Assembly: GCA_964035545.1 (NCBI GenBank)
Contig: OZ037765.1
Coordinates: forward strand, 1,835,001 to 1,897,000
DNA from: Bugula neritina
Taxonomy: Eukaryota > Bryozoa > Gymnolaemata > Cheilostomatida > Bugulidae
Direction: 5' to 3'
Length of the DNA: 62,000 bases
In this document: in pieces, positions 24,913 to 36,193 of the stretch
Numbering within the stretch: position 1 is the first letter of the stretch
Layout: each line of letters begins with the position of its first letter
The notes under the pieces: model-generated
The model's database searches: none
What the model was told of the DNA's origin: nothing
The model's input: only the letters and a program-made list of their open reading frames with translations
Made by a program: the position numbers and the translations under genes

Positions 24913-27900
24913 TTAATAGCTTGAGCAACATTCTAACATTTTAAGCATAGTGAGAGCAAAATAGAGAAAAATAAAGTTAGCTCCAATGATATTAGCTCCA
25001 GAGTTATCTTCACTCGGTGTATGATCCTCGTGAGTAGTCCAGGAGTTGCAGAGGTCCCCAGTGCAGCACTTGAAGCACATCTCTACCTGCAAAGGGGAAA
25101 AAGCAGTTGCTAATAATTGCATACGTAGTAGTTTGTTCAAATTATGGTTTGAATCCCATGTTATGATCATCTCCCAGTGTGGTTTAGACAACTTTGCTAT
25201 GAACCATAAACTTAGCCTGCATACCTCTGTGCCATTGTTGTTTGTGTATTCTTCACAACTTCCTTCTTCACTGTCAGTATCACAGGCTAAGTTGTCATCA
25301 CCAGAAAAATCTGTCGAGCATCCTTTGAGAACCTGCATGGAGAATGTAAATCATTAACAAGTCGACAGGATGTTGAGTGACTTTGATGTGAAGTATCAAA
25401 ACTAAAAGTATGTCCACTTTATCACTGCAAAGTATGCCACAATATTGTGTGAAAATAATAAGAAAAAGTCCTTCTAGATGTCTTTTCAGTATCTTTGCAT
25501 ATCTGTTTGAGTTTAGAAGGTCCAAAGTGTAAATACAAACAAGGAGGAACTCCTCAATTACTTACAATACTATTATTAGTATATAGTAGAATTAATGAGT
25601 CATTTACACTGTTGCTAGTACTAGTAGTTAGTGACTCACTTACACTGTTGCATATAGTATACTAGTAGTTAGTGAGTCACTTACACTGTTGCTAGTACTA
25701 GTAGTTAGTGAGTCATTTACACTGTTGCTAGTACTAGTAGTTAGTGAGTCACTTACACTGTTCTCAGTAGAGTCAGTAACATATTCACTTCTAGAGTAAC
25801 ATGGCTCACTGCACTTCACCGTCTGCTCGGGAGTAAACTCCAAGCATGTTTCTGGTGTGAGGCACTCAAAGCAATCGTAATATTGTGTTACATCTGGTGC
25901 AGATGTTGTCCTGCTGGAGGTTACTGTAGCAGTGGTTGATGCAGTCGCAGTTGTAGTCGTAGGGGTACTAGTAGTAGTGGTGGGAATAGTTGTAGTAGTG
26001 GTAGTAGGAGTAGTAGTAGTAGGAGTGGTAGTAGGATTAGTGGTAGTAGCAGTAGTAGTAGTAGGAGTAGTGGTGGTAGTAGGTGTAGTAGTGGTAGTAG
26101 GAATAGTAGTAGTAGCAGTAGTAGGAGTGGTAGCAGGATTAGTTGTAGTAGCAGTGGTAGTAGTAGCAGTGGTAGTAGTAGCAGTGGTAGTAGTAGGAGT
26201 GGTAGTAGTAGCAGTGGTAGGAATGGTAGTAGGATTAGTAGTAGTAGCAGTGGTAGTAGTAGGAGTAGTAGTAGTAGCAGTAGTAGTAGTAGTACTAGTA
26301 GTAGTCGTAGTAGTGGTAGGAGTAGTAGTAGTAGTAGTAGTGGTAGTAGTAGTAGTTGCTACAGCTGAAATAAAAACAGGAATGTGTTAATTTATTGACT
26401 GGCATCACTTACATCAAGGTTCAAATACTTCAACACTCCTGACCAAAACTTTAACAAAAATATTTGAGATTTTCATGACAAGCCTTATTCATGCTGTACA
26501 ATATTAGTAATAGTGTTTGTTTACAAAATTTGCTATTTTTTACAAATAAGAGATAATGGTTGCATCAACATGGAATATTTATCTTGATATAAAGAAAACT
26601 AACTTGCTAAATCAACCAGATAGAGAACTTCGCCAGTAGAATGCCTTATGTTCATCAACAGTTGATCTTCTTTCATCATTTCTAAAAGAGGTTTATCCAA
26701 GTCGGCTTTTATTTCACACGTAGAAGAATCCCCCTCCACAAACTGGGTACCTCCAACGCACATGCGAGCATATGACCAAGGGGGCATCGGGCCATCTGTC
26801 AAACATGCACAAGTTCAATATCAGTGACAGTTGGAAAGTCTATGAAGATTTAAAGCAGTTATGTTATTTTGTACAATTATATGCTCTGACAACTAGCAAC
26901 TAGCAACTATAAACTGTCAACTAGCAACTAGCAACTGGCAACTAGCAACTAGCAACTGACAACTAGCAAGTGTTGTATGAGAGGCTTGAATTATTTAGAA
27001 TAGGATAGTTTTCCATTCTATCAACCTACAAGTATAAGTAATAAGTAATAAGCTCCATTCATTGATGGTTATTCTACTTGCCTGCCCTATTAAGGAAACT
27101 TGTAACACGAATAGAAACGAGAGTATTGGCTGTTGGATCTGTGTTGTTGTAGTTTTGTATGAAAATGAAGTCGTCATCCATGTGAATCGCCATACTAACT
27201 TTGCTGGTGATCAGCCCGTCATGGGTGAAATTAGCTCCAGGGTCCCCGTTGACGTCAGAGATTCGATACAACAAAGTCATCTCACCTCCATTTGGCACAT
27301 CTGTCACATTGTATGCCACCAGCCCGCCTTCAAGAAACATGTATAACTGTTATCTAAACTTTTGATCTAATGCTATAGTCTGGGTAAAAATTTTCTCAAA
27401 TTCATAAGGAGTTGTCTTCCTTTTTTAAATTTGCATTTATAGTAAAACTCATCAATTCAATGAACCACAAATTTATTATTATTAATTTCAGCAAATAATA
27501 TTGTAAGTAATTAATAAAAGAAGTATTTAACAAGTTTTGTAGTAATTAAATTGCTTAAAAAATCTGTTAATAAAAATTGTATATCTGATGGTACCAATAT
27601 TATCATAAGCCTATTTTTCAATATATACTACTTTCAACCAAGACATTTAATTTAGCAATTATGTCAAAAACTCCACGAGTCAAAAATAACATATAATTGC
27701 CGCCTAAACCCAAACTTTTGAATAAAATTGTTTAAGGATTTTATTGTAAATAATGAATGCAGCTTACCATTGCCAACAAGAACATAGAGAGTTGTGCCCC
27801 CAGAATCTACTACCATATCAAGTAATTCAGAATTTCCAGTGGGAAAACTCGAACTCAAAGCTATGTCATCGTGTGTGGCCAGAATTGTAGCTGCATTATT

Positions 27901-30017
27901 GTTATTAAAGTCAACGTGCATAAGGCCCCCCTAGAATTATCATACAAGTTTACCAAGTGAGATACATGGGAATATTCAATCACAAAGTTATAATACTTAC
28001 AAATGTTCCACTGCTTCATAAATTATTTTTGAATTAGATTAGTATTTTGGGTTTGGGTTGAAAATAGACTATATAGTTAATTTAATCTTGTCACTAGCTA
28101 TTAGCAGATTTAAATATTGGATTACAACTACAAATGTTGCAGTATATAGCATTATATCTCATGGTGTAGTGAGTATGGACAGCTGCAGATGCACATTATT
28201 AGTGTGGGTGTTCATGTCAATAATCTGCGCTCCAGAAGGGGAGATAACAATAATATGCAGAATTAAAGTACAATATATAATGATTAGATATAATGTAGAA
28301 ATTATATTATTGTAAACTAACCTGACCACTTCCACTGTTTCCACACAAAATATAAAACTTTCGATTGGAATCCGCATGAATAGATTTGATGTCTTGCAAC
28401 CGTAGAGGACTAACTTGAAACCCATCATCTGTACAATTACCTGTAGATTTCACACAACAAAGTATACTTTTAAAAGCACCCCAAACTTACCCACTGCATG
28501 TCACCTACAATGCTTAAAATCTGAGCTACATCACCTTTTTATTAAAACTTTTATTTCTATGTAGAAAGGGTTTGCACAAACCTTGCACTAAATTTATACC
28601 AATAATCAAAAGCAAGTATTTAGCTTTAATCGCAATTCTTTTGAGTTACAAAGCCCATTTTAGTCAACCATTTTAATGTGTACAAGCAAAAGCCAGAACT
28701 AATGTGTTTTTTACTAAGACCCTAAATCCTAATCATCTTAACTCCAGCTTCTTTTGGAGGTTGAATCATACTAAAATAGTAAAAGAAAGAAAACCTACCT
28801 ATTCTAGAATTGATATCCTCTCCATTTGCAACGATAAGTTCTCTGATACAAGCCTCCTCAGCAACAAACATGACTCCGCTTTCCAGAATAATATCTCTGA
28901 TATCCGTGAATGTTAATTCTAATCTCGCTCCATCATTGTAACCAATAGTATTGCCACCAGAAAGATCTGTAGCAAACCATGATGTGATTGGCTAATGACT
29001 GCTATACCGCTAGCTGGTTGGCAAAGATTAACCAATCAGCTTGTGATGTGTATAACTGATAAATAGACAGAGTGAATTTTCAATATCAAATGGTGAATTC
29101 TCAATCTATTTTAGATGATAGATAAAAATTAAAGATTTAATTATACCCTGTATAAAAATTTTATAGTTAAAATCTTGCAAATGCAATTATGCTAAAAATG
29201 TTTAATATAATTATTATATATTCTTGCTAAAACCATTGCTCAATTTTTCATTTTTGAAAAAAAATACAGTGTTTTTTTATATTCTACCATTATGTTTTTA
29301 GTTTTTAGCAAATATTTTCATAGTTTAAAAAGTTTTTAATTTTTAGGTGGTCACTTGAAATTATAAATTGCAACTATTAAAATAAAATTAGGTTTAAGTC
29401 ATATCATTTTATTATATAATAGAAGGTTTACACCATATTAATGATTTATAGATAACGCAGAAAATTGAATTTTTTATGAACCAGTACTAGGAGACTTACA
29501 TATCGTTGATTTATAATTTTCAATCGTGTAAATACGCACATTACCACTGGCAGAGCCAGTGCCAAATGCCGCAAAAGTTGCTTGAGGAAAAGTCAACATA
29601 GCTGTGGTGTATTCGTCAGCGTAATCAAAGTCTCTTGATAGATTAGCCATAGAGGTGACTTCTTGCCATGCCACACTGTAACTGTATATACACCAACACA
29701 TATTTGTATATCTACTCGTACGTACATATAGCAAATACATATAGCAAATACATATAGCAAATACATATAGCAAATACATATAGCAAATACATATAGCAAA
29801 TACATATAGCAAATACATATAGCAAATATACACTTGATCACGCTTTAACTCAAATTAGTTTAATAAAAAACATCTTTTAGTTAACAGCTAAAAGCTATAT
29901 AGAATGCTGAAAGCTGTTTTATTATATTTAGAACACATGAATATCACGAAAAGCTACTCACCTAGGAAATGCGCAACACACCCAAAGCAAGACTTGTAAG
30001 TTCCTTATGTAATGCAT
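24913..30017 (-). CDS. Secreted or GPI-anchored protein: propeller-like region, Thr-rich linker and Ly6/three-finger domain
   Basis: I recognise the domains but not a named gene. Exons in gene order: 30017-29962, 29681-29500, 28966-28799, 28428-28322, 27930-27768, 27327-27082, 26795-26604, 26364-25757, 25332-25225, 25086-24913. They sum to 2004 nt, 667 aa plus TAA, with every phase matching. Residues 1-18 form a signal peptide (LQVLLWVCCAFP). About 20-370 is a repetitive beta-rich region with motifs such as LYVLVGNGG and FYILCGNSG, reminiscent of NHL/beta-propeller blades. About 372-525 is mostly Thr with Pro/Ala, mucin-like. About 536-625 is a Ly6/uPAR domain starting CFEC and ending CCTGDLCN, with 12 Cys. 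The last 20 or so residues are hydrophobic, as for GPI attachment. Exon 2 could instead start at 29675 (6 nt shorter). Role unknown; a cell-surface adhesion or recognition protein is possible. Confidence 0.86.
25596..25760 (-). repeat. 36-bp tandem repeat spanning the exon 8 donor of the Ly6-domain gene
   Basis: Five donor-like copies have their hexamers at 25751, 25715, 25679, 25638 and 25602, so spacing is 36 bp with one 41-bp step. Each has AACAGT (or a near variant) before GTAAGT or GTAAAT. The 25751 copy is the annotated donor. Units read in frame as Ser/Thr-rich 12-mers (VSDSLTTSTSNS). Confidence 0.9.
25757..26364 (-). CDS. Exon 8 of the Ly6-domain gene: Thr-rich (ACT/ACC)n mucin-like linker and first half of the Ly6 domain
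   Basis: The 608-nt exon keeps one open frame through a long imperfect trinucleotide array (plus-strand GTA/GTG, minus-strand ACT/ACC). It encodes about 150 residues dominated by Thr with scattered Pro, Ala, Ile and Ser, then the first five Ly6 cysteines (CFEC, TC, KC, PC). O-glycosylation of such a stalk is expected from its composition. The array is a likely site of length polymorphism in multiples of one codon. The plus-strand valine-rich frame over the same bases is its shadow. Confidence 0.87.
26796..27081 (-). other. GC-AG intron in the Ly6-domain gene
   Basis: Exon 6 ends GGGCAG followed by GCAAGT, and exon 7 starts after ACAG. Only this GC donor keeps the frame (1 nt plus 2 nt restoring an Asp codon). 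A GT four bases further on would shift the frame. The rest of the donor matches the consensus, as is usual for GC-AG introns. The intron also holds part of the AACTAGC repeat at 26889-26970. Confidence 0.7.
26889..26970. repeat. (AACTAGC)n minisatellite in the GC-AG intron
   Basis: Imperfect AACTAGC/AACTGTC units matching the array at 3729-3918 in motif, 23 kb away. Confidence 0.88.
29727..29828. repeat. 12-bp repeat (ATACATATAGCA)n
   Basis: Eight nearly perfect copies of a CATATAGCAAATA-type unit lie about 45 nt upstream (gene sense) of the exon 2 acceptor of the Ly6-domain gene. Confidence 0.92.
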
Positions 30018-31556
30018 ACCGTCCACTAAGGTGAAGAAGGTAAAGGATTGTGTGTTACTTCCAAGCTTTTTCCTACCTAAGTACTGCTACAATTGTTTCA
30101 ATATGTTTAATTCTACTTAAGAAAGTCAAAGTAGTGTTATAATCATATTGATTTACAATAATGTGAGAAAATTTTACTTAAAAGCCAATTTCTATTGTTT
30201 CTAATTTGTTATGCATTACTTTAGTGTTTTTTTCAGCAGCTTTAACGTGAGATTGCAATCTGCAATCTTTTCACCTGATCAACTGGAGCCCTTTACGAAA
30301 TCAAAGAGCCCATTATTCCGGACAAATCTAGCAGCTATATAGTCTTAGGTGAAAAGTTTACAAACAATTGCCCTTAGGCTTGTCAACATTTATTGAATCT
30401 TTTTTGTTCACAAGCCACATTTTAACTAAACATAGCTTCAAATGCCAATTGCATAAATCAAGAATTTATTAGGTGTGAATAGGTTTAATTCAAACTCAGT
30501 GGTGGTGCAATGAAATCTGGTAGTTTAACATTCACAAGGGCATTTATTAAGACGTGTCTAAAACAGCTTTTGCTGACTTTTTGATTCTTATGGAGAAGTC
30601 AATTTTTGAGCTGCCAGTTGTTTATTGGAAACCATTTTAATGCGAAGAAAGTTTTCAGGAGTATTTTTTGCATCTGGCTGCGTTACAGGCGTGTTTTCAT
30701 ATTATGTAACAGGAAATGAAAGAATCAAATGTTTCCAGCTAAACGATTCTACAAAAAGCAGCAATTTAACAAGATTTGTTGCTGTTTAACCTACCGGTGC
30801 GTTGGTATGCAAACAAATGGTCAGTGTTTGCACACTTAGGGTACATTAAGTACTAACTTAACAACCTTAGTCCTGCTCATTATTCTTGCTAGTTTCCCTC
30901 AGGGCACAGTCCAGCTATTATTCTTTGCACAACAGCTTTTTTTAATTAGTTTACAATGCTGTTCAAAATATTGTAAGGTCAAAAGCATATTTCACAGATC
31001 TTAGTTTGTAAAATAAAGCACAAATGCAATAAATAAACTTTCAAGCTAACCATAAATTTTAACGTTTGCAAAAAACTAAGCTGTGTTGTATAATAGTGAC
31101 TTAAATTTTGACTTTTTGGCAAAAGGTTTTTCAAAAAACAATGGAATAAGATTTAAAAAGATAGTTTGAACAATGGTGTTAGACAGTTGTGTCTGAGTAA
31201 CCTTTTGCGAGCTTGCATGACATCATCTTTAGTAGTCATGGTAACACAACAGATCAGTTAATATGAGCCATATTTCATAGCCGCTAACTCTGTCTTTACA
31301 GTCTTAGTGGTTAATGCAAGTAAGCTGTTATTACTTTAATGTTGAATACACCAAAGTGTAACTAATTTATGTTATTTAAAGGCATTTCACGTGAACTAAT
31401 AGAAATTAAATCCTACAAGTAGCTTATGATTTGAAATACAACATTTTACTTCTACCATTTGATTTGCTGATTTTAACAGTAGCCCTGATTTTTTTATAAA
31501 TTGTAGCCTGTGCACCACACATTAGCTTTAGGAAAGAGTTTATGTATTGACCACTT

Positions 31557-31717
<161 letters not shown>

Positions 31718-33502
31718 ATAGAAATCTGGCCAGCGTCCAACTACTTAATTATTGTGTTGGGTAGCGACCAAAACAAAAGTAAACATTTATGTTTTTAAAA
31801 TATTTGGAATCAACTCAAGTTAAGTTCTGTCTAGCAAACATACAATGCAGCAAAGAAACTCAAAGATTAGCCTATTATTCTTGAGCAGCCATATTGAGAA
31901 GTTTAATAATTGCAGATTGCACAGTTGGTTTAAGGTCATACTTTTCATTTTCTGGCTCTTTGCCAGGTGCTTTATGTTCTATATGAACAATGTTCCACTG
32001 ATAGCTCGAACAGGTTGAATGTCACAGGAACAAAAAAAATATGAAAAGATAAAGAAACTTATGTTCTCCAATATACTTTTTTATTTTTTTCAAAAGCCAA
32101 TTCATGTTTAAGTTATAGCTTGTTGAAAAACATAGTCCCCCTTCCACATTCTTTTTAATTTATACGCTCCTGACTTGTTATTGTGTCTCAATATGCCTTG
32201 TATTTGAGTGCTTGTTAGTCTCGCTTCACTAACTTTGCCTATACTTCACAAGTGCCAGTGCTGCTGGCTCAAAAGCTAAATGTTATAAACTGTCAGCTAA
32301 AACCCAATCTTGTATTCCTAGGTTGGTTGGCCTAAATAAAACAATAGTCAAATCATGATTTCATGTTTTAAAAATTTACTCTATTCTAACCTGCTGCCTA
32401 GCTAGTTCTATTTTTGATGTATAATTACAAAATTTGTGATACATTTTTTTGGCAACCATGTGATTTATAAAATGCAGTAATGGTACTTATAATATTATAT
32501 TATTATCATTATAATATATTATATAGTATTATGTGTGTTTTTATTATACTGCATAATATCTATTTTATTATTGTTGTTGTGCAAACAAGTGCAATTAACC
32601 TAGTTTTCAAAATGTACCTCTAAATTATCAGAATATCAGTTTAGATATTTTCATGCTTTGTAAGGTAAACCTAAAAAAAGAGGCTGTATTCCCAAAGTAA
32701 AGGGTGTTGAACTATGAACTATATTAGATTAGCCACTCTGCTACCAAGTGCATCAGTATAATATTATATGAATAGCTCTGATGCTTTGTCTCCGGTGGCT
32801 GGCTGCGATATGATAACTTGGCCAACTTCCAAGAGTTTAAAATTGGCGCAATTATTCAAGAGGTTACATACTGCACAGAGCTAGCAGTGATAGTAACCTT
32901 GCTATCGGCTGTACTTATTACAACTGCCAGCATATAAGCTGCATTGTAGAATGCCGTTGGGGTAGGCTAGTAAAACCAAATTCTGCTCTCTAATATACCT
33001 TAGACACAATGCAGCAACATAATTGTTCGTTTCAAATTACATTGCCACCCTTACATGAGCTGTGGGCTTCATAAAGATTCATATGATTAGAGATTTATGC
33101 TATAGGCTAGCTATGATGAAAAGAAAACACCATTGTCAAAGTTAACTTCAAGTATGTTGTTTTCCAGAAACTCAGTAATGTCCATTTATATTTCTCGCAT
33201 ACAAATACTTATATAATAGCATACAGTTTAAGTTTTATTTTAGAGCACATCTGCAAACTCTACAATAAGAGCTTGCTTTACCAGTCTATTTCAGACCTGT
33301 TTTTGTAGCTAGTAATACGCAAGCTACTTATTTTTAAACTTTTGGGTTATTTGTTCAAAACCATTAGCTTTGCTAGTAACCCGAGACTATTGCAACAGTT
33401 GACTGCTATCAACATGAATTGACAGCCTAATAATTATAACCCATTTGCGCGCAAAATATTTATGTACTCATAGTTACTCATATAGTTGGCAATTTATTAA
33501 CG

Positions 33503-33600
33503 ATGACTGCGTGGTCCAGAGGTTAAAGGCGTCAGCGAGAAGCTGGTTGGTCATGGTTCAATCCTAGTATGCTGCATTTTTTGTCACAGGAGCGTAGCTA
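33503..33600 (+). mobile_element. tRNA-like SINE head (fragment)
   Basis: Box A (TGGTCCAGAGGTTAAAGG) and box B (GGTTCAATCC) at tRNA spacing, then TTGTCACAGGAGCG, similar to the family's 3' motif. The central body is missing. Intergenic. Confidence 0.55.
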
Positions 33601-34599
33601 GAACCACCATATGAAGAATTTAGATAATTGCAGTGAAACTTGCAAAATGGTGTATGTTTTTACCAAATTGTGAAGAGCATAAACAGAATTTCAAAAAACA
33701 AAGAAAGTATATTAGAGAAAACATATCAAGGAATGTCAAGTTTAACTTTTAGACTTTATAAAATGAATCCCCTGTGCTACAGCAGTGGAACATGGAGGGT
33801 GTAAAATTTTACTTATTATGCAACAACTTTCTCAGAAAATTTTTTATTGAAAAATTAAAAAAGTATATGAAAGAGGAATGCAAGAGCTATCTTTTCATGT
33901 AAAATTTGTTAATGTGAGACAAAAACTGTTCGAGCTATCCCCTGGAAACCGTTTATATATAACATAAAGCAGTGCTTGAATCTGGAAAGTAATGACCTTA
34001 AACTAACTGTGTGCTTCTCGAAAATAAGTTAATGATTAATCATAAAGGAGGTGCATACTAATACATTAAACTTTATAGTGTATGCTTTGTGCTGATTAAG
34101 TACAACAAATCTTAATTGTTAAGTCATCACAAAGACAAAACATTTTATTTTGTTGTTGCTACCAAATAATGCTTTTTAGAAAATCACTTTATCAATTCCG
34201 TCAATGTGTCATGAACACTGAGAATGGCTAAAACCTTTATTTGAAGGATGTAAACAGAACGTTAATTAGTTGCATGCGTGAGGATTAGCAATTACCGGGA
34301 ATTAAAATTCCTAAATTGTTTGCGAAGCTAGGAACCACTTGGTATTTCGTTATTAATGCAAGACTTAGAACCTTAGAAAGTAACTCAATGATAGTGGTAG
34401 TCTGTTTATTACCCTCCCCCACTGTTGTGTATAGTCTGCTAGTGTAATTAATTGGGTGTTGAGATACATAGAATTTTAAAATGAGGAGGTTACAAAAGTG
34501 CCTTTTTCTTGGTGTATATTAGCCATGTTGCTATTTTTATATATTTGTCTGATGTTCAGTGTTTTGTAATCTGTAAAGATGTTGCAATTTTGTTTTGCA

Positions 34600-35030
34600 G
34601 TCTATTCTGTACTCTCTACTCTATACTCTATACTCTATACTCTATACTCTATACTCTATACTCTATACTCTATACTCTATACTCTATATTCTCTACTTTA
34701 TACTATCTACTCTATACTCTATACTCTCTAGTCTCTACTTTATATTCTCTACTCGATACTCTCTACTCGATACTCTCTACTCTATATTCTCTACTCTATA
34801 CTCTTTACTCTATACTCTCTACTCTCTACTCTATAATCTATACTCTATACTCTATACTTTATGCTTTATATTCTATACTCTCTACTCTCTACTCTATATT
34901 CTATACTCTATACTCTATACTTTATACTCTGTACTTTATACTCTATACTCTATACTCTATACTCTATACTCTATACTCTATACTCTATACTCTATACTCT
35001 CTGCTCTCTACTCTATACTCTCCTCTAGCT
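34600..35030. repeat. 7-bp minisatellite (TACTCTA)n, about 430 bp
   Basis: Imperfect TACTCTA units with TACTCTC, TACTTTA and TATTCTC variants, about 1.2 kb upstream of the peroxidase start. Its long Leu-Tyr-Ser frames are artefacts. Confidence 0.96.
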
Positions 35031-35262
35031 ATTCTATATATGATGATTTGCATATTATACTGGTAAATCCTGTTTACAAAATGAATATCTACACTTTGCT
35101 TGTAAAAATGTCTCTCAAATACTTGTAATTCTAATTTTTTGCAATATTAATAACTTAATTTAGAACTGGTTATATGGTTAACTTTGTGAATTGTTTTGGT
35201 AGATATGTTATACATTATAGGCTACTAATGGCAATTAAGATGATTTTACTGAATTGTTGATG

Positions 35263-35352
35263 TGCGCGAGTGTGTGTGTGTGTGTGTGCGTGTGTGTGTG
35301 TGTGTGCGCGTGTGTGTGTGCACGAGTGTGCGTGTGCGTGTGTGTGTGTGGG
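35263..35352. repeat. (TG)n/(CG)-interrupted microsatellite
   Basis: TGTG array with CGCG and CACGAG interruptions ending in GGGGGG, 0.85 kb upstream of the peroxidase start. It is potentially Z-DNA-forming. Confidence 0.92.
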
Positions 35353-36193
35353 GGGCGTAATTTATTCAAAAAATTCCCTAGGGCAATATTTTATTTTTGA
35401 AGCTAGTAAAACATTATTTGTTATTTTTAGCATCTTGTTATTTTTACAGAGGAGCAATTTATAGCTAAGTGTCCAATGAGAATGTTTGTTACAAAATGAA
35501 AGCTATGGTTATCTATAACTTAATAGACTATTTAACACAGCCTAAAGGATCATTAAATGTATGTGTCAACTGTCAACTATGGCTTAATAATTTGTTAGTT
35601 AGCATTTCCTACACAGTTGGTAATCATTTCTCTGTGAGGCAGGTTTGGAGTTTAATTACTACAAGGAATTGAGGTAAATACTTTCACTTTAATAATTAGT
35701 AGAATTTTACAGTCAATTAAGGATTCTATGCTAAACTGTTATATGATTTGTTTTAAATTTTAAATTTATAAAGAAAATAGTTTTTTATAAGCACTGTAAA
35801 AATACACTACAACATGAAAATCACTCATAAATATTCTTCACTTTAAATTAAAGTTAAATTATCCACATCACCTAATGCATTTATATACTTCTCTTGAATC
35901 ACACACTTAAAGTCATTCTCTCCTGCACGTACCCTTTTACAAGAAATTTGTAAATTAATATAATACATGCATATAAGTGTCAAAAATATTGAAAATCTCT
36001 CTAAAAAAGGAAGCATGAGTGACTTTTCTCAAAGAAATAATCTTCCAGTCTTATAGTTAGTAAAAACAGATTGTAGTACCTGTTGGTTTACATTGAACAG
36101 TGACATGCTTTATTTAGATTAAGTACAGTTATGAAAAGCATTCTTGTAGACTAGAATGTATTTTTTTGTTTGTAGCATAAGGTTTAGTTAAAC

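Noticed and set aside
25932-26390. Plus-strand Val-rich frame of about 150 residues
   Set aside because: It is the antisense of the Thr-rich coding exon of the Ly6-domain gene, which is supported by phase and by the flanking domain.
28955-29060. Possible small inverted-repeat element (GATTGG / CCAATC pairs)
   Set aside because: Matches are short and interrupted, with no target-site duplication or second copy seen.
34509-35128. Leu-Tyr-Ser-Ile repeat proteins of 177-185 residues
   Set aside because: Products of the 7-bp TACTCTA array in several frames at once.
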